Assembly: GCA_003194485.1 (NCBI GenBank)
Contig: PQXD01000015.1
Location: 15,413-58,427 of the forward strand
DNA from: Deltaproteobacteria bacterium
GTDB lineage: Bacteria; Desulfobacterota; Dissulfuribacteria; Dissulfuribacterales; UBA3076
Direction of reading: 5' to 3'
DNA: 43,015 bases
The position numbers and the translations under genes were made by a program. Position 1 is the first letter of the stretch, and every line of letters starts with the position of its first letter. Below are positions 1 through 14,413 of the stretch, piece after piece. The notes under the pieces were generated by a model. That model did no database searches. It was not told where the DNA came from and saw only the letters and a program-made list of their open reading frames with translations.

Positions 1-1044
1 CCTGGCTATGGTGGTATTTTTACCCATAGCTTGAGAAAAGACGATCACAGCTTGCCTCTGAAGGCTCAAAAGAGCCTCCTGTGCTGCGTCACAAAATTCG
101 CCTGCGCTTATATGAAATATCCAGTGAAACCGGCAATAGGTGGATTCCTTACAGGTCTTATAGGCTATTTCATTCCTGCATCTTTATACACGGGTTATGG
201 CATACTCCAGCAGGCCCTGAACGGCGAACTCCTTGTGGGCTTTCTGCTGGCAGTAGCTGCTGCGAAGATCCTGACAACTGCTTTCAGCATTGCATCCGGC
301 GGAAGCGGCGGCGTATTCGGCCCTTCGGTGGTAATTGGAGGAGCCATTGGAGGGGCAACGGGCCTGTTCCTTGAGAAACTGTGGCCCAGTCTGGTACCAA
401 ATCCTGAGGCCTACATCATTGTGGGCATGGCCGGATTTTTTTCCTCTGCAGCCAGTACCCCCTTCTCCACGATAATAATGGTGAGCGAGATGACCGGGAA
501 CTACGGGCTCCTGCTCCCGGCGGTGTGGGTATCCACCCTTGCCTTTCTCCTTCGTGGCGAAAGAGGAATCTACGAGAAGCAGATCGCAACTCGATACGAC
601 TCCCCTGTACACCATGGAGACTTCATGCTGGGGGTCCTTGCCCGCCTGACGGTCCAAGAGGCCTTAAAGAGGTATAAGTCGTCTCAACCCGGATCTATAA
701 ACCAGGATACACCCATACCGGAGCTGATCAGGCATATTTCGGGATCTCCTCACTGTACCTTCCCGGTGGTGGACGACAAAGGCAGGTATCTGGGTGTAGT
801 AACTGATATCAAGATAAGGAATGTAATTGCAGCAAGAGGGCTTGCATCAGACATAAAGGCCTCTGACCTCATGGAATCGAGAGGAACTGTCTATTTATGG
901 GAATCACTCAGCACTGTCCTTACTCAAATGTCGGCCGAAGGATCGGACGAAGTGATAGTCCTTTCCGGCAACGGCGCCAAAAAGACTGTGGCGGGGGTAT
1001 TGAGCCGTTCGGACATCCTCAGGATCTATGACGAGGCAATATAG
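1..1044 (+). CDS. CLC-family chloride channel/transporter with C-terminal CBS pair, 5' end outside window
   Basis: This is the C-terminal part of a voltage-gated-type CLC chloride channel or Cl-/H+ antiporter. The frame is open from base 1, so the true start lies upstream; a TTG at 31 is in frame but is not a convincing start because CLC membrane helices are missing before it. The conserved CLC motif GSGGVFGP is seen around codons 101-108, followed by hydrophobic helices to about codon 185. Two CBS-like units follow, at about codons 225-285 and 290-345, as in many bacterial CLCs, where they bind adenine nucleotides or regulate gating. About 347 codons are visible. It is followed after 87 bases by the V-type ATPase genes on the same strand; ion transport is the only obvious link. 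The family call is firm, the ion specificity is not. Confidence 0.88.
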   Translation, partial: PGYGGIFTHSLRKDDHSLPLKAQKSLLCCVTKFACAYMKYPVKPAIGGFLTGLIGYFIPASLYTGYGILQQALNGELLVGFLLAVAAAKILTTAFSIASGGSGGVFGPSVVIGGAIGGATGLFLEKLWPSLVPNPEAYIIVGMAGFFSSAASTPFSTIIMVSEMTGNYGLLLPAVWVSTLAFLLRGERGIYEKQIATRYDSPVHHGDFMLGVLARLTVQEALKRYKSSQPGSINQDTPIPELIRHISGSPHCTFPVVDDKGRYLGVVTDIKIRNVIAARGLASDIKASDLMESRGTVYLWESLSTVLTQMSAEGSDEVIVLSGNGAKKTVAGVLSRSDILRIYDEAI

Positions 1045-1131
1045 GGGAGACGGCATAGAAATGCCGGGATCGGCAGCCGATTACAAATTGACATCCCGGC
1101 AACTGATTACTAATCTTTTTAAAAAAGTCTG

Positions 1132-1482
1132 ATGAAACCGGAGATCGATCAAATAATATCCTGTGATGAGGCAGCCAGGGCCGCTGTTGAAAGTGCCAAA
1201 AAAGAGGCAGAGGATCTGATAACAAAGGCGAAACAAGACGCCGATACCTTACAATCCGGGATTGAAGCGAGACTTGATGAAGTGAGAAAGAACGAGATCG
1301 CTCCCATTCTTGAAGAAAGCCGGATACAGGCACGGAAGACTATGGCACAAGCAGAGAGTTATATCCAGGGGCTTAAAGAACGGGTGGCCCTCGGAAGGGC
1401 TCGGATACTCGAAGATTTTATTTCAGAGGCCCTCGGAGAGGCGTGGTCCCAAAAACGGAAATCCCACAAACAGCAATTATGA
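1132..1482 (+). CDS. V-type ATP synthase peripheral-stalk subunit (G/H-like coiled coil)
   Basis: A 116-residue, highly charged, almost entirely helical protein rich in Ala, Glu, Lys and Arg, with the heptad character expected of the peripheral stalk of archaeal/V-type ATPases. Length fits the G/H subunit (about 100-120 residues) better than subunit E (about 190). It is the first gene of a tight V-type ATPase run: its TGA overlaps the ATG of subunit C in an ATGA arrangement. The G/H call rests on length, composition and position; coiled-coil proteins are hard to tell apart by eye, and a shortened E subunit is the main alternative. No strong ribosome binding site is seen before the ATG at 1132. 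Confidence 0.7.
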   Translation: MKPEIDQIISCDEAARAAVESAKKEAEDLITKAKQDADTLQSGIEARLDEVRKNEIAPILEESRIQARKTMAQAESYIQGLKERVALGRARILEDFISEALGEAWSQKRKSHKQQL

Positions 1483-2546
1483 TACTGGCCGCAGCCAGAT
1501 ATGCCTATCCGAACGCAAAAGTGAGGGCCCTTCGCAGCAAACAGCTTACTGCACAAGACCGCCACTTCCTTCTGGAGGCAAGAGATTTTTCTTCCTTCCT
1601 GGCATATCTTGCTACTACCCCGTATGGGCGTGAACTTCCAGACCTTGAAGATGAATTACCTGATCCAGGGGTGCTGGAGCGCCGACTGGCCCGGCCCCTT
1701 ATGGAGGACTATGCCAAGGTTGCAAGGGCCTTGCGCGGGAAAAGGGAGCGGGAATCAGTCCTTGCCCTCTTTTCAAGATTTGAGTCGGAAAACCTCAAGG
1801 TCCTCTTGCGTGCAGTGTTTTCCGGCCTCGGAAAACAGGCTGTTTCCCACCTCCTGTATCCGCTGGGAACCCTGAGCACCTTACCATGGGATAACCTCTG
1901 GGCATGTGACAATTCGGCGGAGGTTGCAGATATGTTGATCCGTACACCCTTTGGAACAGCACTTAAGCACGCTGTTCCACAGTTTGAGGCCCAGGGAAGA
2001 CTATTTCCCCTGGAAATGGCCCTGGACCTTTCCTGTTTTCAAAGACTCAAGCAGGCCGTCTCCGGCCTGAGGAGCAGATCTGACAGAAAAGCTGCAAAAG
2101 GGATCCTGGGACCCTATGTGGATATACTCAACATCTCGTGGACAATAAGACTCAAAATTCACTACGGGTTGAGTCCTGAAGAGACAGTCAACTACAGCCT
2201 CCCCGGAGGCGAGTTGCTCGGCCTTTCACAACTGCATCGCCTGGCACGGGCAGAGGACATCTCCTCATTTCTGGAACAGATTCCCCGTTCCCTTCAGAGA
2301 GAGATAGGAGAGGTCAGTGAGTGGGAGGATTTTCCCACGTATCTCGAGACGTGGTTTCTTCGTCTCCTTGCCCGACTCTTTATGGGACCATCATTTCATA
2401 TAGGCATAGAGATAGCCTTTCTCCTGGAAAAGGAAATGGAACTTACAGCTCTCATTACCTTGATTGAGGCAAAGGCACAGGGACTCTCCCTTGATAAGGC
2501 AGTAAAAAAGCTGCCCAGGCAGTTTTCCGGGGCTGCTCATGTTTAG
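1479..2546 (+). CDS. V-type ATP synthase subunit C (central-stalk socket)
   Basis: Subunit C (AtpC/NtpC, the eukaryotic d homologue) sits between the membrane ring and the central stalk. The 355-residue product has the usual length and helical, Leu/Arg-rich character, beginning with a typical segment reading ARYAYPNAKVRAL. I place the start at the ATG at 1479, which overlaps the upstream stop as ATGA. The longer frame from a GTG at 1443 would overlap the upstream gene by 40 bases with no gain in similarity. The 3' end overlaps subunit I by 8 bases, indicating translational coupling. Identification comes from sequence character plus context between a coiled-coil stalk subunit and subunit I. 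Confidence 0.85.
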   Translation: MILAAARYAYPNAKVRALRSKQLTAQDRHFLLEARDFSSFLAYLATTPYGRELPDLEDELPDPGVLERRLARPLMEDYAKVARALRGKRERESVLALFSRFESENLKVLLRAVFSGLGKQAVSHLLYPLGTLSTLPWDNLWACDNSAEVADMLIRTPFGTALKHAVPQFEAQGRLFPLEMALDLSCFQRLKQAVSGLRSRSDRKAAKGILGPYVDILNISWTIRLKIHYGLSPEETVNYSLPGGELLGLSQLHRLARAEDISSFLEQIPRSLQREIGEVSEWEDFPTYLETWFLRLLARLFMGPSFHIGIEIAFLLEKEMELTALITLIEAKAQGLSLDKAVKKLPRQFSGAAHV

Positions 2547-4515
2547 GCCCGTCAAGCTCACGAGGCTGACCATCCAGGCCCCTGAGGACCAGATCTCGGC
2601 AGTCATGGCCATCCTGGGAGACCTCCGCCTCCTTCACCTGATCAGGGTGGAAGAGACACACCTCGGTCACCTGGGTTATGTGGCCCATATTGATACACCT
2701 CTCCTTGAACACTATGACAGGCTGCTTGCCAGGGCAAACAGGCTGCTGAGAGATCTGGGGCCGGCAGGTCCTTCTCCAGGCATCAGAAAGGTCCCCCGAC
2801 CGGACAAGGCCGTCTTTCGACTGGAGGAGGAACTTGCGCTCATAGAAAAAGAGGCATTGGAGCCCCTGGAGCGGAAAAAAAAGGCAAAAAACGCCATTTC
2901 CGAACATGAAGCCCTGATTGCCAGGTTGCATCTCCTGGCACCTATAAAGATAGACCTTGACCGCCTGTATAACCTGAGATACGTGACATGGAGAGCCGGG
3001 CTGATCTCTGAAGAGAATCTCGATAAGTTGGAACAGAGCCTTGTGGATACGTACCACGCTCTCATCCCAATCGGCCGTAAGGAACGAAGGGTAGTCCTGC
3101 TGGCCGTATCTCTGAAAGAAGATGAAGAGGTGCTCTTACGGGCCCTTAAGAGCGCCTTCTGTGACCCCCTGGAGCTGCCTCCCGGAATTCACGGTACTAT
3201 AGAAAAGGTTCTGGATCGCTTATTCGCTGAGATCGAGTATTTAAAGACCGAGTTTGCCGGCCTTGATACCAAATGGGCAGAGCTTGCCCGGAAATACGGT
3301 ACAAGGCTCAAACGTCTGCGCGAGGAGATACTGCTTGCCCGGCAGCTACTTAAGGCACAGGCCAAATTCGGACAGATCGATCACACATATCTCCTTACCG
3401 GATGGATACCGGTTGCACTCTTTGAGGAATTAAGGAAACGGATCATCAAGGCCACATCCGGCAAAGTCCTGGTGGACCAGGTGGAGCCGGAGGACATAAA
3501 AGAAGTCCGGTCCGGTATCCTTAAGATACCCATTCTTTTCAATAACCCCCTGCTTATCCGTCCCTTTGAACGGCTGACTACCCTGTACGGCACCCCCTCC
3601 TATGAAGAGGTGGAGCCCACGGTCTTTCTCGCAGTGAGCTTCCTTCTCCTCTTCGGGATGATGTTCGGGGACGTGGGGCACGGGGCCATACTTTGCGGCA
3701 TAGGCTATTACGTATTCAGAAAGATGTACCGTTATACAGATTATGGAATTATACTCATGGAGTGTGGGGTGTCGTCCATGATTTTCGGTCTTCTTTACGG
3801 CAGTGTTTTTGGTATGGAAGACCTGATTCCTGCGCTCTGGATGCATCCCATGGAGGAGATCAACCGCTTTATGATGATGTCGGCCTTTCTTGGGATCGGT
3901 GTTATCAGCCTGGGACTGATCCTTAATCTCATAAACGTCATCCGTCAGCACCGTTACGGAGAACTCCTGTCGACATCCGGTCTGGCCGGCGCCTTGCTTT
4001 ACTGGCTGGGTGCGGGCCTTGTTGTACGCTACCTCCTGTCGGGAGGGCTTAGTCCCTTTGAATTGATATTTGCCAAGGTGGCAGCAGGGACGCTGATCAT
4101 CCTGATGATCCTCCAGAAGCCGATCAGGGCGGTGCTATTACGGTACCACAAGGACGAAAAATGGGGGCGCCTCCCGCCGGGTCTCGGGGGCACTATTTTG
4201 GAATCATTTATAGAAGTACTTGATGATCTTCTGAGATACCTTGCCAATACCGTTTCCTTTGTCCGTATCGCGGCCTTTGCCCTCACGCATGCAGGCCTCT
4301 TCATAGCGGTATTTTCCCTGGCGGACATGGTACAGAACGTCCGCGGCGGGGGTCTCTTCTACTGGGTGACCTTGATAATCGGCAACGTGTTCATAATAGC
4401 CCTTGAGGGCATGGTAGTATCCATACAGGCAATACGACTTGAGTACTATGAATTTTTCAGCAAATTTTTCCGGGGAGGGGGAAAGCCCTTCCGGCCCCTC
4501 CTTGAAAAGGAATGA
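2539..4515 (+). CDS. V-type ATP synthase subunit I (membrane a-subunit)
   Basis: Subunit I forms the ion half-channels beside the rotor ring. The 658-residue product has a soluble N-terminal half with long charged helices (to about residue 335) and a C-terminal half with seven or eight membrane segments. The family hallmark FGMMFGDVGHG lies at about residues 371-381, and VSFVRIAAFAL near 572-582 holds the conserved channel arginine (about R576). Length matches the family (about 640-700). It starts inside the last codons of subunit C and is followed by a repeat-filled gap before subunit K. Whether the ion is H+ or Na+ cannot be told from this subunit alone. Confidence 0.93.
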   Translation: MFRPVKLTRLTIQAPEDQISAVMAILGDLRLLHLIRVEETHLGHLGYVAHIDTPLLEHYDRLLARANRLLRDLGPAGPSPGIRKVPRPDKAVFRLEEELALIEKEALEPLERKKKAKNAISEHEALIARLHLLAPIKIDLDRLYNLRYVTWRAGLISEENLDKLEQSLVDTYHALIPIGRKERRVVLLAVSLKEDEEVLLRALKSAFCDPLELPPGIHGTIEKVLDRLFAEIEYLKTEFAGLDTKWAELARKYGTRLKRLREEILLARQLLKAQAKFGQIDHTYLLTGWIPVALFEELRKRIIKATSGKVLVDQVEPEDIKEVRSGILKIPILFNNPLLIRPFERLTTLYGTPSYEEVEPTVFLAVSFLLLFGMMFGDVGHGAILCGIGYYVFRKMYRYTDYGIILMECGVSSMIFGLLYGSVFGMEDLIPALWMHPMEEINRFMMMSAFLGIGVISLGLILNLINVIRQHRYGELLSTSGLAGALLYWLGAGLVVRYLLSGGLSPFELIFAKVAAGTLIILMILQKPIRAVLLRYHKDEKWGRLPPGLGGTILESFIEVLDDLLRYLANTVSFVRIAAFALTHAGLFIAVFSLADMVQNVRGGGLFYWVTLIIGNVFIIALEGMVVSIQAIRLEYYEFFSKFFRGGGKPFRPLLEKE

Positions 4516-4953
<438 letters not shown>

Positions 4954-5041
4954 GTGTCGAAACTGGAAACTCGAAATTAGGTAACGCATTTACATCATGG
5001 TATTTTTACCAATTTCGAATTTCGAGTTTCAAATTTTGACT
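4954..5041. repeat. Inverted repeat between subunits K and F
   Basis: GAAACTCGAAATT at about 4966-4978 is matched by its complement AATTTCGAGTTTC at about 5020-5032, extended on the outside by imperfect complementarity (GTCGAAACTG against CAAATTTTGAC). The hairpin begins at the stop codon of subunit K. There is no T-run typical of an intrinsic terminator, so it is listed as an extragenic palindrome; attenuation of the downstream subunit F is possible. Confidence 0.6.
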
Positions 5042-5073
5042 TGTCGTGAAGGATGTCTGAGAGTGTTTAGAAT

Positions 5074-5373
5074 ATGCACATCCTGGTTATAGCGGATCAT
5101 CTGACATGTATGGCCTTCTCTCTGGGAGGCATAGATACGCGGACGGTCAAGGCCAGGAAGGATGCCGTGGCTGCCTTGGAATACGCACAAAACAGCCCTG
5201 AGATCGGCCTGGTGTTGATCACCGAAAGGATAGCCGACTCCGTTCGCCCGGAGGTAAATGAGATAGTCTTCAAGCTCCACAAGCCCCTGGTGGTGGAGAT
5301 CCCGGATACTGAAGGCCCCTTACCGGATCGACCCTCTGCCAGAGAACTTATGGTCTCATTAATGAGGACCTAA
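5074..5373 (+). CDS. V-type ATP synthase subunit F (central-stalk regulatory subunit)
   Basis: A 99-residue protein with the compact CheY-like character of V-type subunit F (NtpG family), which binds the D shaft and helps regulate coupling. Recognisable family signatures are LVLITERIADSVRPEV in the middle and PLVVEIPDTEGPL near the C-terminus; length is typical. It is the last ATPase gene here: the next gene, 22 bases on, is rnr, where genes for A, B and D would normally follow. The ATG at 5074 has no strong ribosome binding site, but the product aligns end to end with the family pattern. Confidence 0.9.
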   Translation: MHILVIADHLTCMAFSLGGIDTRTVKARKDAVAALEYAQNSPEIGLVLITERIADSVRPEVNEIVFKLHKPLVVEIPDTEGPLPDRPSARELMVSLMRT

Positions 5374-5395
5374 AAGGGTTATTATAAGTCTCCAC

Positions 5396-10573
<5,178 letters not shown>

Positions 10574-10576
10574 GGA

Positions 10577-11233
10577 TTAAGGGCTCTCCTGCTTTCCCAA
10601 TCTGGCCTTCACAAAAGGAAGTTGATATTCATAAATATGGGCTCCCTGGCTTGCGGCTCTTAAGACTCCCACCCCAAATCCTATTTCCTCGGAGATATAT
10701 TCCATTAACAGTGCCAAACCTCCTAAATTGGTCGGCAGGCCGGCCCAAATGTCCCAACTGCGCCAAAAGGTTGCAACATCGAGACGGCCATCATGAACTT
10801 TCAGGTCTATCGCCCTGAGGCAGGCCGGGTCTTGAAGATCCAGATCCTCCGGCCGCCCGACAATGATGGAAGATTGATTCGTATTGGGAGTATCTTTGAG
10901 AATCTGTATAGCCTTGGCCAGCTGAACGTCTATCCGTGATGCATAGGTATAGGCCTCATTCTTTCCGGGCAGCTTGCCTCCCAGCAAATAGTCAATGAAA
11001 TACTCTTTCACATATTCCATGGTGTTCGGGGGAGGCGCGGAACATCCCGGAGGAATAATTGGTATCATATCCTGAAGAGGGTGCATGATCTCCAGAGACA
11101 GCCAGGGAATCTGAAGCCGGTAATGTTCTTTCTCAAAGGATCCCCTCTCGATATCCTGGCGGTAGGCCTCGGATTCAAAATTGTACAGGATCTGATACCA
11201 GGCATCCGAAATGGTGGTTGCTTGCAGATGCAT
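10577..11233 (-). CDS. Thymidylate synthase (ThyA superfamily, short archaeal-like form)
   Basis: A 218-residue protein whose C-terminal half carries the thymidylate synthase fingerprint. The nucleophile is in DPACLRA (C138), the phosphate-binding Arg and partners are in WRSWDIWAGLPTN (R158, S159, D161), the dUMP-selective Asn is N169, and the His/Tyr pair that binds the ribose is in AHIYEY (H199, Y201). These match E. coli C146, R166, S167, D169, N177, H207 and Y209. It is shorter than the E. coli enzyme (264) and closer in size to methanogen-type enzymes. Retention of Asn points to dUMP rather than dCMP. AAGGAAAC precedes the ATG. If functional it makes dTMP using a folate or pterin cofactor. 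Confidence 0.78.
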   Translation of the reverse strand: MHLQATTISDAWYQILYNFESEAYRQDIERGSFEKEHYRLQIPWLSLEIMHPLQDMIPIIPPGCSAPPPNTMEYVKEYFIDYLLGGKLPGKNEAYTYASRIDVQLAKAIQILKDTPNTNQSSIIVGRPEDLDLQDPACLRAIDLKVHDGRLDVATFWRSWDIWAGLPTNLGGLALLMEYISEEIGFGVGVLRAASQGAHIYEYQLPFVKARLGKQESP

Positions 11234-11580
11234 TATGTTTCCTTTTCCAAATCTATTTCACGCGGCGCAAGCGCTTGCGCTGCATGCAGGACTTTCAGCA
11301 GTAAATATTCGGTGAACCCGTTATATCCTGCCTTGAAGCGGTTACCTTTTTCCGGGTTTCAAAGCTCACTCATTGCAGACCGAAAGAGGCAGTGCAATCC
11401 GGCCCGCGATCGAAACCCTGCAAAAGGCAAACCGCTCCTGCGGCAGGGCACGGATGGCGACTTCCACAGTGGACCACGGGTTCACCGAATATTTACTTTC
11501 ATCAATATAATAATATTTTTCCTTTTTATCTACAAAAGCCGTCGTCCAGACGGTCTCTTTCGCGCCTGATCTCTGCGGTT
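11234..11580. other. Intergenic stretch with a 20-bp perfect inverted repeat; no convincing gene
   Basis: The sequence GTAAATATTCGGTGAACCCG at 11301-11320 recurs as an exact reverse complement at 11477-11496, enclosing 156 bases. A separate 16-bp perfect palindrome, GCGCAAGCGCTTGCGC, lies at 11265-11280. A 72-codon minus-strand frame (11366-11584, TTG start overlapping the purF stop) runs through the repeat; I recognise no family and do not call it a gene. The arrangement could be a degenerate insertion or a stable transcript hairpin downstream of purF. Confidence 0.55.
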
Positions 11581-13014
11581 TCAATCTCTATCGTGACTTT
11601 GGGCGTGTCCGGGTCTCTCAAGCCCGAGCTTTCCAACAGATTCATTTACAGGGATCGGGTATTCCCCATTAAAACATGCCAGGCAGAAGCGCCGGGAGTC
11701 TCCACCGGCGGCCTTCAGCATTGATTTAATGTCCAGGTAATGAAGCCCGTCCAGTTCGAGGAATTTGCGGATCTCTTCCACGGATTGCTTGGCGGCTATC
11801 AGCTCGTCCGTGGTGGGAAAATCAATGCCATAGTAACAGGGAAAACGGGTGGGCGGGCAACTGACGAGCAAGATTATCTCCTTGGCTCCGGCTTCTCTTA
11901 TCGCCTTGATCCTCGTCCTGGTAGTTGTACCCCTTATGACCGAATCCTCAATTATTACCACTTTTTTGCCCTTTATGGCCTCTTTTGCAGGATTCAGCTT
12001 GATCCTTACCTCGAAATCCCTCATGGACTGACTGGGCTGGATAAATGTGCGGCCGACATAGTGATTTCTTATTACGGCAAGCTCAAGAGGCAGTTTAGCG
12101 GCCTGGGCATAACCCACTGCAGCATAATTTCCGGAGTCCGGAAAGGGCATTACCAGGTCTGCATCTACCGTTGTCTCATCTTTAAGGGCGGCCCCAAGGG
12201 TCTTCCTGAACGTATAGACATTCTGCCCAAAGATGTTACTGTCAGGACGGGCGAAGTAGATAAACTCAAAGATGCAGTTTGCGCTCCTTTCCGCCTCAAC
12301 CCCCTGGAATGATCTAAGCCCGTTGGAGTCTATCATCACGATTTCACCAGGTGCCACATCCCTGAGGTATTCGGCCTGAATGAGGTCCAGCGCACAGGTC
12401 TCAGAGGCCAGAACGTAAGAGCTATTCAGTCTGCCGATACACAGAGGGCGAAAACCGAGGGGATCCCTGAAGCCGATTAATTTTTTCTCCGTAGCCATGA
12501 CAACTGAGTAGGCCCCCTTGATGAGCCTCATGGTGGTTGCTATGGCCTCATCCAGACCTCGATCCCTGGCCTTTGCCAACAAGTGAACGATTATCTCGCT
12601 GTCCATGGTGGTCTGGAAGATGGAACCGTGCCCTTCGAGCTCTTTCCGGATATAATAGGCATTCACAAGGTTTCCGTTGTGGGCCACGGCAAGAGTATGT
12701 CCGGCATGGTATACACAGAAGGGCTGGGCATTCTGCAAGACTGAAGAACCGGAAGTGGAATAGCGTACATGCCCTATGGCTATATGTCCTTTGAGATCCT
12801 TTAGCCTGGCCTCGTTGAATACTTCATTTACGAGGCCCATGGATTTATGCTCCTGCACTACTTTGCCGTCGGAGCAGAATATTCCGGCGCTTTCCTGCCC
12901 CCTGTGTTGCAGGGCATAGAGGCCGAAATATGTGAGCTTGGCTGCTTCGGGATGCCCGAACACCCCGAACACCCCGCATTCTTCACGCGGTGACCTTGAT
13001 GGCAGAATTATCAT
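11581..13014 (-). CDS. purF: Amidophosphoribosyltransferase PurF
   Basis: Catalyses the first committed step of purine synthesis, PRPP + glutamine to phosphoribosylamine. The 477-residue product has the Ntn-glutaminase domain, with the nucleophile in REECGVFG (C13, exposed after propeptide removal), and [12 protein letters not shown]. The phosphoribosyltransferase domain shows the PRPP motif [14 protein letters not shown]. Cysteines near the C-terminus may bind the Fe-S cluster of B. subtilis-type PurF. The start is the ATG at 13014, six bases after AAGGAG; the frame remains open upstream into the carB fragment but that part is not PurF. It is translationally adjacent to the truncated carB, whose stop overlaps this ATG. 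Confidence 0.96.
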   Translation of the reverse strand: MIILPSRSPREECGVFGVFGHPEAAKLTYFGLYALQHRGQESAGIFCSDGKVVQEHKSMGLVNEVFNEARLKDLKGHIAIGHVRYSTSGSSVLQNAQPFCVYHAGHTLAVAHNGNLVNAYYIRKELEGHGSIFQTTMDSEIIVHLLAKARDRGLDEAIATTMRLIKGAYSVVMATEKKLIGFRDPLGFRPLCIGRLNSSYVLASETCALDLIQAEYLRDVAPGEIVMIDSNGLRSFQGVEAERSANCIFEFIYFARPDSNIFGQNVYTFRKTLGAALKDETTVDADLVMPFPDSGNYAAVGYAQAAKLPLELAVIRNHYVGRTFIQPSQSMRDFEVRIKLNPAKEAIKGKKVVIIEDSVIRGTTTRTRIKAIREAGAKEIILLVSCPPTRFPCYYGIDFPTTDELIAAKQSVEEIRKFLELDGLHYLDIKSMLKAAGGDSRRFCLACFNGEYPIPVNESVGKLGLERPGHAQSHDRD

Positions 13015-13622
13015 ATCATGCTCCTTGGCAGGATGCCGGCTGCTAGGCAGGCAAGAGTCCCCCCCGGATTGACGCAAAGATTGCGAAAAAGAACCCTTTC
13101 CGGCCAGGAACTAGCCCTGATAATCAGGGGATAACCGATTCTTTCCGCAACATCTCTTGCCTGATCCATGTCCCTTGCGATGCCGTTCTCAGGCACACGC
13201 AGGCCGATATGGCTCATGGCGTCACGGAATTGCTCCCTCTCTTCGGCCTTGCGAATAACCGGAATTGAGGCACCTATCATCTCCACCCCCAATTTTTCCA
13301 GGAGTCCGGTCCCGGCAACTTTCACTGCCGTGTTGAGACCTGTCTGGCCCCCGAGGGTCGGGAGAATGGCATGGGGCCTTTCCCGTTCGATTATCTTTGC
13401 CACAATCTCAGGTGTAATGGGCTCAATATAGGTGCGGTGGGCCGTTTCAGGGTCCGTCATGATCGTGGCGGGATTACTGTTTACGAGCACGACCTCATAG
13501 CCTTCTTCCATCAGGGCCTTGCATGCCTGGGTCCCTGAATAATCAAACTCGCACGCCTGTCCGATAATGATAGGACCCGAGCCGATAATCAGGATCTTGT
13601 TTATGTCTGTACGTCTCGGCAT
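13011..13622 (-). pseudogene. Truncated carB (N-terminal fragment of carbamoyl-phosphate synthase large subunit)
   Basis: The first ~171 codons match the N-terminus of CarB very well ([48 protein letters not shown]). Just where the ATP-grasp glycine loop should follow (GGTGGG in the intact copy at 23421), similarity stops and about 32 unrelated codons run to a TGA overlapping the purF start. Only about one sixth of CarB remains, so it cannot be active. No good ribosome binding site is visible before the ATG. It differs clearly from the intact carB in this window, so it is not a recent partial duplicate of it. It appears to be a relic of an older carB that stood directly upstream of purF. Confidence 0.88.
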
Positions 13623-13652
13623 GATATGTGGGTTTGCGGGTTATAAAAATGG

Positions 13653-13700
13653 TGAACCCTGAACCTTTGAACCCCTGAACCCCTGAACCCCTGAACGGTT
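13653..13700. repeat. Tandem TGAACCCC repeat
   Basis: Six consecutive TGAACC-headed units, most of them TGAACCCC, end in TGAACGGTT. The stretch lies between the carB fragment and the DUF47 gene. It belongs to the same GAACGGTT-bearing group found elsewhere in the window. Units of 7-8 bases without spacers rule out a CRISPR array. Confidence 0.7.
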
Positions 13701-13706
13701 TACTTA

Positions 13707-14372
13707 TCATTTTGCAATCATGGCCCGCATGCGGTCAGAGGCATTCTGCGCATGATCGGCAATAGCGCCTATATGCTCAACCAGCCTGACCAGGTGATAT
13801 ACTACCAGGGCATCTTTGATGGTGGTGAAAATCTTGAATTTCAGTTCCCGCTCCAGATGGTCGGCCTCTCTTTCATATTGGCGAATGTCCCGTATAAGGC
13901 TCTTCATCCTGATCCTTTGCTTTTCGGACCTGCTCTTGAAATACTCTCTGGCAAGGGTTACCAGTTCGGGTAATTTTTCAATGGGCGGAATCACGGCTTC
14001 GACCAGGTCATGAATATCTGCAGCCAACTCGGCCGGAATACCTTCGGGCCGAAAGGATAACCAGAACAGGGCCTCTTCTACCTCATCCAGGACCTTATCC
14101 TGCTCCCTCAGGTAGTCAAAGAACTCAAACTTATCCACAGGCATGAGGATGCCCCTGGGCAGATGGTTGCGGATATTGCGCTTGATATCATCGGCCTCGC
14201 TTTCCAGACGGGCTACCTGTTCTGTCAGGAGGTCGAACCGTTTGCATTCCTGACCGATATGACAAACAACGGCTTCCCTGAAAAGCCGGGTGCATTCTTT
14301 GACCTTGTCGGCGTGCTTTTGCAGATCTTCAAAAGGAGATCTGTGAAACAGCGAGCTGATTAATAAGCGCAT
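13707..14372 (-). CDS. DUF47/PhoU-like phosphate transport accessory protein
   Basis: A 221-residue all-helical, charged protein of the DUF47 (TIGR00153) family, related to PhoU and routinely encoded beside PiT phosphate transporters. Family features are EADDIKRNIRNHLPRG (about residues 59-74) followed by MPVDKFEFFDYLREQD, and a C-terminal helix with ADHAQNASDRM. It probably modulates transport by the neighbouring Pit protein on the cytoplasmic side. A strong GGAGGAGGAA precedes the ATG. It follows pit by 41 bases and is surely in the same transcript. Together the pair separates the relics of carA and carB. Confidence 0.9.
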   Translation of the reverse strand: MRLLISSLFHRSPFEDLQKHADKVKECTRLFREAVVCHIGQECKRFDLLTEQVARLESEADDIKRNIRNHLPRGILMPVDKFEFFDYLREQDKVLDEVEEALFWLSFRPEGIPAELAADIHDLVEAVIPPIEKLPELVTLAREYFKSRSEKQRIRMKSLIRDIRQYEREADHLERELKFKIFTTIKDALVVYHLVRLVEHIGAIADHAQNASDRMRAMIAK

Positions 14373-14413
14373 AAAATATTCCTCCTCCAGGTACCCGTTT
14401 TACAATAATAGAT

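Noticed and set aside
1443-1478. GTG start for V-ATPase subunit C at 1443
   Set aside because: It would overlap the upstream gene by 40 bases; the ATG at 1479 gives a standard 4-base ATGA overlap and the family N-terminus.
11366-11584. 72-codon minus-strand reading frame downstream of purF
   Set aside because: TTG start inside the purF stop, passes through an inverted repeat, and has no recognisable family.
13653-13700. CRISPR-like short repeat array
   Set aside because: Units are 7-8 bases in direct tandem with no spacers; it belongs to the dispersed TGAACC repeats.
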